NCBI RefSeq assembly: GCF_047634355.1
Contig: NZ_JBLIAL010000024.1
DNA length: 13,442 nucleotides
Reading direction: 5' to 3' (one strand)
Source: Porticoccus sp002341315
GTDB lineage: Bacteria; Pseudomonadota; Gammaproteobacteria; Pseudomonadales; Porticoccaceae
The notes beneath the pieces are model-generated. The model ran no database searches and was not told where the DNA came from. It worked only from the letters and a program-made list of their open reading frames with translations. A program made the translations under genes and the position numbers. Positions 7,799 to 13,442 of this stretch are shown here, piece after piece. Position 1 is the stretch's first letter, and each line of letters opens with the position of its first letter.

Positions 7799-8971
7799 CT
7801 AAAGATTATAATTTTCTCTATTGATAGGAAGCACTCTTACTTTTAGCCAATTTGGCTTCATAATCCGTCGGTAGGTTCTCTTCAATATACCGTTCAGAAA
7901 ACACTTGTCGAGCAGGGTACCTAATTTACTTCTCTCATATTTCAAATAATATTTTTTCAGTTTTTTATAGAATTCAATATTACCTGTCTCATCAGCTAAA
8001 AGAAGTAAATCAATTACGGTAGTTTTTAATGAATCGGAAGTAGGCTGCAACTTCTTTAATTCGCTCATCTGAAGTTTTGGCAGTGATTTAACATCACCAT
8101 TTAACAGGAATACTGCTGCCATAGTTCGTATACATTTGGAGCACTGCCCACAGTTTTTATCAATGCTCTTCCAGCATACCTGAAGATTCTCCGCCACATT
8201 GGGGGATGCCAGAATGGTTTTTGTCTTCTGCGTACGACTGTACCCGGAACCGTGATGAATTACTTTAGTTGACCCCGTGCTCCACATGGGATCAGTTAGC
8301 GGATGAGAGCCCCAGGGAAAGAGGTTGTCATACGTATGTGATGAAGCAACATAAAGACGCTTCATGCCCAGATTCCCACCAGCAGAAGATATTAATAGTC
8401 CATGGGCAAAACTCCAGCCGATCTCCTTTTCCTCTGTCCAGTCCCGGGCATTGGTATCCACTGGTATCAACTCTTTCCCAATGCTTTCAGCAAAGGCTGA
8501 CTGATGTTCTATGCGACGATTCCAGGCTGAATCATCATCGCCCATATCAAATCCGCGAAGCATAATAAGATGAGTGATTTCGTCACGTTTGGCGATAAGG
8601 GTAAAGGAACTATCAACCCCTGCAGAAAAGAAACTTCCAACATGAGTAAACTGTTTATCGTAATCGCTCAACTCACAATTCAATGCGATTTTTTTAAGCT
8701 TTGGATTCCACTTGGCATATATCGTTTGTAATTCACTGAGCTGGTCATAAAACACCCGGGACACAGCCACACCTGCATCAACCTCTATATCCCGCTGGGA
8801 GACCATGGCCTCCAGAAGAGAAATTCCGATAAACCATTCAGCATTTATGTATAGGGAAAATTTATCTGGAACTTTAAAAAAAATTAAATCGCCATCAACA
8901 TCAGCAGATAAAATATTAAACCCATCTTCCTGATTTACGCTTATATTACTTATGAGCAATTTTTTGTTCAT
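7799..8971 (-). CDS. PP-loop ATPase with QueC-like cysteine cluster, second of a tandem pair (B)
   Basis: A 390-aa protein. It has a PP-loop ATP-pyrophosphatase motif FFSAGVDSS (114-122), where Ala replaces the first Gly of the common SGG form, and a later four-cysteine cluster C266-x7-C274-x2-C277-x2-C280 (CGQCSKCIRT), as in the zinc site of QueC-type enzymes. Between them lie VDTNARDW, ASSHTYDNLFPWGSHP and DPMWSTGS, which I recall from uncharacterised proteins of glycan loci. The first 100 or so residues form an extra N-terminal domain absent from QueC. Such enzymes adenylate a substrate (carboxylate or carbonyl) for attack by a nitrogen or sulfur donor; the substrate is unknown. AGGAG lies 8 bases before the ATG. 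The gene follows its paralogue after 39 bp, probably in one transcript. Both gene ends are very AT-rich while the centre is not. Confidence 0.85.
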   Translation of the reverse strand: MNKKLLISNISVNQEDGFNILSADVDGDLIFFKVPDKFSLYINAEWFIGISLLEAMVSQRDIEVDAGVAVSRVFYDQLSELQTIYAKWNPKLKKIALNCELSDYDKQFTHVGSFFSAGVDSSFTLIAKRDEITHLIMLRGFDMGDDDSAWNRRIEHQSAFAESIGKELIPVDTNARDWTEEKEIGWSFAHGLLISSAGGNLGMKRLYVASSHTYDNLFPWGSHPLTDPMWSTGSTKVIHHGSGYSRTQKTKTILASPNVAENLQVCWKSIDKNCGQCSKCIRTMAAVFLLNGDVKSLPKLQMSELKKLQPTSDSLKTTVIDLLLLADETGNIEFYKKLKKYYLKYERSKLGTLLDKCFLNGILKRTYRRIMKPNWLKVRVLPINRENYNL

Positions 8972-9010
8972 TTGAAAAGCTCCTGAGAAAATTCTATGAG
9001 AACATTGCAG

Positions 9011-10183
9011 CTACCATAAGTAGGGGAACTTCCGCTCTGCTCGCCACCTTACCCCCTCTGGCATCAACTTCTTTATCAAAGACCAGACAACCGAAAAAAC
9101 ACGCACAAAAAAAAGATTAAAGCCATATTTTTTTATTAGTGCGCTTTTTATTTCAAGATCAAGATTGCTTTTATCCGCACTTGAAAATAACCCGACCATT
9201 GAACCCAGTCGTATTTTTTTATAGAAATCGAAATCAAAATTATTTTTTAATAATGCCATTCTATCGATGCTTTCCAGGGCAAGCTGTGTTCTTCTACATT
9301 TAAAACAATAACCACAATTTTTTATGGGCACCGCCTTTTCTATACATACATATATTTCATTGCTGAATAGATCCCTGGATGAAATAAACTCAAGTTTTTC
9401 TATTCTTCCAGCCTCATCGCCGATGGAGAAAAAACGGATCCTCTCGGTATTGAGTAATGGCAGGAGATAGGGGTCCATAATTGACATGTCGTAGTGCTCG
9501 GACACCCCCAGGTCTTCAGGCGCATAGCTGGAAGAATAATCATATCTGGAAATACCCTGCTGCAATAACAGCGCACAAGCAATGTTGCCTATCACATCAC
9601 GCTGCTGAAAACGCTCTCTGAAAATACGGTCAATATTGCTATCGACTGCTATCAGGGGTTTATTCATGGTACGCAAGGCACTTTCTGCTACAGCAAACCT
9701 TTGCGCAAAAACTTCTTCAACGTTGTCTTTACCATGTTGCCCTGTATTCGCGAACAAATAATAAGCATACGGGGTACCATTTTCCGCAGCCTGCAGGGCT
9801 GTATACCAGCTATCCACCCCACCACTGAATCCCGTAGCTGAAGCTTCCGCTGACTGTGACCAGGATGCTTCTGGATTGAGTACGTTGATATCAATCTCAT
9901 GCAAACGGGGACATAACGCGAGAAACATTTTTTGTATATCTTGTGTCACAGCGTCAGCTAGCTGCCTGGACACCTTGCCTTCGATCTTGAGATCCGAACC
10001 CCGCTCCATGGCAAGCCAGGTATAGAGAATAAAAAAGGCATCCACTGATTCAGTGTCGATCATGGGCTGAAATTGCTTGTCCAGCTCAAACCAGATGGGC
10101 TCACAGCCCTCCACTACGGCCTCCACACGTATTTTCTGACCTGCCTGGGTTAAAGTGCTTCCTTTCAAACATATTTTAGCCAT
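9011..10183 (-). CDS. PP-loop ATPase with QueC-like cysteine cluster, first of a tandem pair (A)
   Basis: A 390-aa protein with the PP-loop FSGGVDSW (119-126) and a zinc-type cluster C280-x9-C290-x2-C293-x2-C296 (NCGYCFKCRRT), matching the spacing in QueC (7-cyano-7-deazaguanine synthase)-like enzymes. It shares length, domain order and motifs with the downstream protein but little else, so the two are old paralogues. An N-terminal domain of about 110 residues precedes the ATP-binding part, and a C-terminal tail of about 90 residues follows the cluster; QueC itself is much shorter, so a role in queuosine synthesis is unlikely. The ATG at 10183 is chosen because AAGG lies 7 bases upstream; a GTG two codons earlier would sit only 1 base from it. 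It is the first gene of a minus-strand pair starting beside a divergent TPR gene. Its 3' third is far more AT-rich than its 5' part. Confidence 0.85.
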   Translation of the reverse strand: MAKICLKGSTLTQAGQKIRVEAVVEGCEPIWFELDKQFQPMIDTESVDAFFILYTWLAMERGSDLKIEGKVSRQLADAVTQDIQKMFLALCPRLHEIDINVLNPEASWSQSAEASATGFSGGVDSWYTALQAAENGTPYAYYLFANTGQHGKDNVEEVFAQRFAVAESALRTMNKPLIAVDSNIDRIFRERFQQRDVIGNIACALLLQQGISRYDYSSSYAPEDLGVSEHYDMSIMDPYLLPLLNTERIRFFSIGDEAGRIEKLEFISSRDLFSNEIYVCIEKAVPIKNCGYCFKCRRTQLALESIDRMALLKNNFDFDFYKKIRLGSMVGLFSSADKSNLDLEIKSALIKKYGFNLFFVRVFSVVWSLIKKLMPEGVRWRAERKFPYLW

Positions 10184-10189
10184 GTACAC

Positions 10190-10504
10190 ACCTTGCCCTG
10201 TTATCCAGTTAACGTGATGCGTGAAGGTAGCCTTTTATAAGCAAATCCACTGTAATTAGGACAAATAATCGGGCGACACAGAGTAAACAACCCGGCATAC
10301 TTCACCAAATAAAATATCCATGTTCCATTTCTGACATTTACCCTGCACTCTGGCAGTATTAGCGGTCAAAGTGACTGTCGGCCGGGTTGTCAACAAAAAT
10401 CCTTGTAAAGACACAGGCATCGTATAATTCATGAGCACTTTATCAGTTACAGAAAATCTATACACGCAGGTATCTGGCTTTCTATGGCTCTTTACAGGTT
10501 TCCC
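10190..10504. promoter_or_regulatory. Divergent promoter region between PP-loop pair and TPR gene
   Basis: This 315-bp gap separates two genes transcribed away from each other, so it should hold both promoters. For the minus-strand PP-loop pair a plausible sigma-70 site is TTGTCC (minus strand, plus coordinates 10259-10264) with TTATAA (10235-10240), spacer 18. For the plus-strand TPR gene there is a perfect TATAAT at 10423-10428 but only a poorly spaced TTGTAA (10403-10408, spacer 14). I see no sigma-54 site with correct spacing. No other gene is convincing here. Confidence 0.35.
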
Positions 10505-11212
10505 ATGCACATGTTGACGAAAGTAACGCCGCCCCACTGTTTTGTTCTATCCCTGTTTTTCGTGTTCCTGCTATACAGCACGTCAGTTTTTTCAGCGCCT
10601 GTCGGCCATGCTCCCTGGGTAGGCGATACGCTCAAAGGCGCACCCTGTGAGGGCGGTCTGGAAAATTTTGGCCCGTTTGACTATTTGTTGCGCAACCAGT
10701 TACCCGGGCAGCTCAACATTGTCGAAAAGCATCACTTTAATCCGGAAGTAGAGCAACTGATCAAGGGGCAGAACAGCATCTCACCTCTGGGGGATATTGA
10801 TTACACCCTCAAAGCCTGGCCAAACCATCACCGAGCCTTGTACAGCACTATTCGGTCCCGCATCAATACCTGGCCTGATGGCCATCCATCACACTACACT
10901 CCGGCAGAGTGCTATCTTCAGCGGGCCATTAAGTTCAGCCCGAATGATGCAACTACCCACATGTTGTACGGCATCCTCCTTCACCAGACCGGCCATCAGC
11001 AAAAGGCACTTGAGCTGTATGAAAAGGCCATTGAGCTTGACCCCCACAATCCACAGATTCAGTACAACCTGGCACTCTTGCTGGTGGATCTCAAAAAATA
11101 TCCCGAAGCCAGAACTTATGCCACCAGCCTCTACAAAAGGGGATTCCCGCTTCCCGGCCTCAGAGACAAACTGAAAGCGGCCGGACAGTGGTCGTCGGGC
11201 GACGATCAGTAA
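10505..11212 (+). CDS. Secreted tetratricopeptide repeat protein
   Basis: A protein of about 235 aa with a signal peptide: positively charged start, hydrophobic stretch CFVLSLFFVFLLY (12-24) and a likely cleavage near VFSA. It has no lipobox, so it is probably periplasmic. The mature N-terminal part has blocks such as FGPFDYLL, HFNPEVEQLIKGQ and GDIDYTLKAWPNHHRAL, which recur in TPR proteins of EPS-type loci as far as I recall. Two TPR-like helical pairs follow (ATTHMLYGILLHQTGHQQKA, then YEKAIELDPHNPQIQYNLAL). ATG 10505 is preferred because ACAGG (10494-10498) lies 6 bases upstream; an in-frame ATG at 10484 would add seven residues, and ATG 10511 is also possible. TPR proteins serve as scaffolds, for example in EPS export complexes. 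The gene is convergent with the deacetylase, with a 3-bp gap between stops. Confidence 0.8.
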   Translation: MHMLTKVTPPHCFVLSLFFVFLLYSTSVFSAPVGHAPWVGDTLKGAPCEGGLENFGPFDYLLRNQLPGQLNIVEKHHFNPEVEQLIKGQNSISPLGDIDYTLKAWPNHHRALYSTIRSRINTWPDGHPSHYTPAECYLQRAIKFSPNDATTHMLYGILLHQTGHQQKALELYEKAIELDPHNPQIQYNLALLLVDLKKYPEARTYATSLYKRGFPLPGLRDKLKAAGQWSSGDDQ

Positions 11213-11215
11213 ACC

Positions 11216-12181
11216 TCAAGCCGGGTTCCTGAACATTGCCAGTAAACGCACCATAAATCGTAATGGCGTCTGATCCCAGGGGGTAAATCTCGGCATCTGC
11301 CAGCGATCGCTCGTCTCGCTGGCAACGCCCCATTGGGTAGACACCGCCCCCTCAAAACCGATGGATTTTACAAAATCGCGGTGCTCCAACCGGTAGTCGA
11401 TCTCTGGCCGACCATTGGGGTAGGCAAAATAGCGAACCGGTTTGCCCGTGAGTGTTTCCAGCGCATCTTTTGAAGCCTGGATTTCCTGCCGAGCATCGGC
11501 AAGTTTTAGCATGGCCAGGATGGGATGGGTCCGGGTATGAGCGCCAATTTCGATACCGGCATCTCTCAATTGCTTCACCTGGTCATTGGTCAGCATCATA
11601 TTTTCCGGCAAGGGCCCCACCATCGACTGAATAACACGAATAGCCTCGGCGCGCTTTTCCGGTGGCCAATGCTTGATTTCACGAATAATCTGACCCGCTG
11701 CCTGTCTGCGGTGATGGAAATCAGCCAGATCGTAGGTGGCCAGACCCAGCGAGCGCAGATCAAACTCGTCACTGTCGGCAATTCGCAATGCCTCGATCAC
11801 CGCGTCGTTCCACATCAGGCCACCATTGAGGAAGCCCGTGGAAATAAATACGGTGGCGGGTATGCTCCAACGTTGCAGTACCGGTAACGCACATTCTGCG
11901 TTATTGGCATACCCGTCGTCGAAGGTCACGCAAACAGCTCTTTCCGGCAGATCATTGCTGTCCAGCCTGGCAATGGCATCAGACAGCGAAAGCGGATTGA
12001 AGTAGCGGGCGAGCAGCTCCATATGCCAATCGAACGTCGCCACTGTCGGCTCGGAACTACGCATGTAATCACGCTCAGGCAACACTCGATGGTAAGTGAG
12101 AATGCAAACCCGTTGTTTATTTTTTGTCTGCAGCACAAGGGGCAGTGTTCTGGCAACTGCGCTGTACAGCAGATGGTTCAT
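11216..12181 (-). CDS. Polysaccharide deacetylase family protein (NodB homology)
   Basis: A 321-aa protein of the carbohydrate esterase 4 type. Motif 1 is TFDDGY (86-91) with Asp88 as likely base and Asp89 as metal ligand, motif 2 is HTRTHP (215-220) with metal ligands His215 and His219, and AYPNGRP (253-259) is the third block. LTYHRV (28-33) near the N-terminus is usual for this subfamily. These enzymes remove N- or O-acetyl groups from polysaccharides or lipid-linked sugars with a divalent metal. No clear signal peptide is seen, so it may act in the cytoplasm or use the hydrophobic start as an anchor. GAGGA lies 7 bases before the ATG. It faces the flippase gene divergently across 288 bp. 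Deacetylases with close resemblance are common in XrtA-type EPS loci. Confidence 0.9.
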   Translation of the reverse strand: MNHLLYSAVARTLPLVLQTKNKQRVCILTYHRVLPERDYMRSSEPTVATFDWHMELLARYFNPLSLSDAIARLDSNDLPERAVCVTFDDGYANNAECALPVLQRWSIPATVFISTGFLNGGLMWNDAVIEALRIADSDEFDLRSLGLATYDLADFHHRRQAAGQIIREIKHWPPEKRAEAIRVIQSMVGPLPENMMLTNDQVKQLRDAGIEIGAHTRTHPILAMLKLADARQEIQASKDALETLTGKPVRYFAYPNGRPEIDYRLEHRDFVKSIGFEGAVSTQWGVASETSDRWQMPRFTPWDQTPLRFMVRLLAMFRNPA

Positions 12182-12469
12182 TTATTAATCCTCGGACGTT
12201 TGCTCCAAGCCAAGGATTCTGACAGTGTGCGAGGCCGCTAACAACTGTCGGTATTTTTTACGTTTTTGGCCGAAAGCATAACGGTGAGAAAGGCTTGTCA
12301 GGATGCTTTACATCCTCAGAACACCGGCCTGTTTTCAGCTTAGACCAGGCCAGCCCGACATGGACAAAGAATATCTTATTTGGCGGAGTGTTCTTCAGAC
12401 AGTCGAATATAAGATAGACTTGCAGTCCGTTATAAAATTGCCTGCCAAACCTAGGGTTTATTCGACCTG
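12182..12469. promoter_or_regulatory. Divergent region between deacetylase and flippase genes, with stem-loops
   Basis: This gap should hold promoters for both neighbours. It contains a hairpin AGGATG-CTTTA-CATCCT (12300-12316), an inverted repeat GGCCTG (12326-12331)/CAGGCC (12346-12351), and an 8-bp inverted repeat TATCTTAT (12372-12379)/ATAAGATA (12409-12416). A TATAAA at 12431-12436 could be a -10 box for the flippase, but I find no matching -35. No sigma-54 site with proper GG/GC spacing was seen. Confidence 0.3.
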
Positions 12470-13442
12470 ATGACTATCACTACCCGCACAGCCATTGGAT
12501 TCAGTATCACCGGCAGGTACCTGACGCTTTCCCTCCAGTTTGTCTCAACCATGATCCTGGCCCGGCTGTTGACGCCAGAAGAAATCGGTATCTTCAGTGC
12601 GGGCTTTACCATCGTGGCGCTGGCCCAACTGTTTCGCGACTTTGGCCTGAATCAGTACATTATTCAGGAAAAAGAATTGAGTGAAACAAAAATCAGGACA
12701 ACCTTCACGCTAAACCTGCTGATGTCCTGGACGCTGGGGACTTTGCTGTTTTTTTCGGCGGGCCTGATAGCCAATTTTTTTCAGGAAGAAGGCATAGAAA
12801 CGCTGATCAGAATCCTCTCCTTCAACTTTTTTATCATCCCCTTTGGGACTATCACCCTGGCATTGCTGCGCAAGAAAATGCGCTTTCATATCACAGAAGC
12901 TATTGGTTTGATCGCCACAGTACTGGGTATCAGCATTTCCCTGGCAACGGCCTATACCGGTTCCGGCTACCTCTGTCTCGCCTACGGGGCAATTACCGAG
13001 ACTTCAAGTATCGTACTTCTGTCGGTGTTTTTCCGGCCCAGAGATGTGAGTGTTCGACCTACCCTGGAGGGCGCCAAAAATATCTTCAGGTTTGGCTCCA
13101 TTGTTGGTGTGGGTAACATCGTCAACCAGTTTGCCACCAGCATTACGGATGCTCTGATTGCTCGACTTCTCGGGCTGGCGCAGCTGGGGTACTTCTCCCG
13201 CGCATTTGGCGCTTTTTCACTGTTCGATCATATTTTTGTCAGCAGCATCCGAGGGGTCATTTTGCCGCTGTTCTCCCGGGACAACCTTCACACTGGCAAA
13301 CTGAGGGAAAGTTATCTCAAGGCTGTGACTTATTCCTATGTTTTTGCCTGGCCTTTCTTTGCTTTCCTTTTTCTCTACACGGAAGAGACCATAAGGGTAC
13401 TGTATGGCACCCAGTGGGACGCCGCCATTCCACTGGTAAAAA
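12470..13442 (+). CDS. Oligosaccharide flippase, Wzx type (partial, runs off the window)
   Basis: The frame is open from ATG 12470 to the window edge (324 full codons) with no stop, so the 3' end is missing. The translation is very hydrophobic and matches the start of Wzx/RfbX-type polysaccharide transporters: LARLLTPEEIGIFSAGFTIV (residues 31-50), then RDFGLNQYIIQEKEL, FRFGSIVGVGNIVNQFATSI, DALIARLLGLAQLGYFSRAF and VLYGTQWDAA. Such proteins of the MOP superfamily (about 12-14 helices, 400-500 aa) move undecaprenyl-linked repeat units across the inner membrane for Wzy-dependent assembly. A TAG sits six codons upstream in frame (12452-12454), so the ATG at 12470 is the only reasonable start, although its ribosome site (AGGG, 13 bases off) is weak. 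Confidence 0.9.
   Translation, partial: MTITTRTAIGFSITGRYLTLSLQFVSTMILARLLTPEEIGIFSAGFTIVALAQLFRDFGLNQYIIQEKELSETKIRTTFTLNLLMSWTLGTLLFFSAGLIANFFQEEGIETLIRILSFNFFIIPFGTITLALLRKKMRFHITEAIGLIATVLGISISLATAYTGSGYLCLAYGAITETSSIVLLSVFFRPRDVSVRPTLEGAKNIFRFGSIVGVGNIVNQFATSITDALIARLLGLAQLGYFSRAFGAFSLFDHIFVSSIRGVILPLFSRDNLHTGKLRESYLKAVTYSYVFAWPFFAFLFLYTEETIRVLYGTQWDAAIPLVK

Noticed and set aside
7799..10183. Queuosine (7-cyano-7-deazaguanine) biosynthesis or DNA 7-deazaguanine modification
   Set aside because: The Cys cluster is QueC-like, but the proteins are much longer than QueC, and no QueD, QueE, QueF, GTP cyclohydrolase or DNA transglycosylase gene is nearby.
10256..10537. Minus-strand open frame of 93 codons in the divergent gap
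   Set aside because: It begins inside the TPR gene's signal-peptide region, has no ribosome site or recognisable domain, and would cover both likely promoters.
1..13442. CRISPR arrays, tRNA or rRNA genes, intact insertion sequences, phage genes
   Set aside because: I saw no regularly spaced repeats, tRNA-like arms, transposase motifs or phage structural genes on reading both strands by eye.

Overview
The window looks like part of a large exopolysaccharide (EPS) locus of a gammaproteobacterium, probably a marine or environmental one. The clue is the opening gene trio: two alpha/beta hydrolases and an asparagine-synthase-like amidotransferase, in the order and style of EPS loci associated with exosortase A (XrtA/PEP-CTERM). 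No exosortase or PEP-CTERM protein lies inside the window, so that link is made by family recognition only. Species cannot be read from the sequence.

Layout. (1) 1-3733, plus strand, GC-rich: an 11-codon tail of an upstream reading frame, XrtA-type hydrolase 2, XrtA-type hydrolase 1, and a class-II amidotransferase/asparagine synthase homologue whose glutaminase domain lacks the N-terminal cysteine. (2) 3734-4127: a gene-poor spacer with a perfect 12-bp palindrome and small stem-loops. (3) 4128-6652, plus strand, less GC-rich: a membrane-anchored SGNH hydrolase-like protein overlapping (ATGA) an AlgI-like MBOAT O-acyltransferase. This pair is the usual toolkit for O-acetylating a secreted polysaccharide. 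(4) 6653-7798: a decayed stretch holding a pseudogene of about 280 codons that is readable in one frame except for two TGA stops. (5) 7799-10183, minus strand: two adjacent, divergent PP-loop ATPases of about 390 aa each, both with a QueC-like four-cysteine cluster; their ends are strikingly AT-rich. (6) 10190-10504: a divergent promoter region, then a secreted TPR protein on the plus strand. (7) 11216-12181, minus strand: a polysaccharide deacetylase, convergent with the TPR gene (3-bp gap). (8) 12470 to the window end, plus strand: the N-terminal 324 codons of a Wzx-type oligosaccharide flippase.

How the parts may work together (inference): the flippase moves lipid-linked repeat units across the inner membrane, the deacetylase and the SGNH/MBOAT pair adjust N- and O-acyl groups, and the amidotransferase and the two PP-loop enzymes could install nitrogen- or sulfur-containing groups on a sugar or on a small molecule linked to the EPS. 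The tandem PP-loop pair is the least explained part of the window and the best candidate for an undescribed activity.
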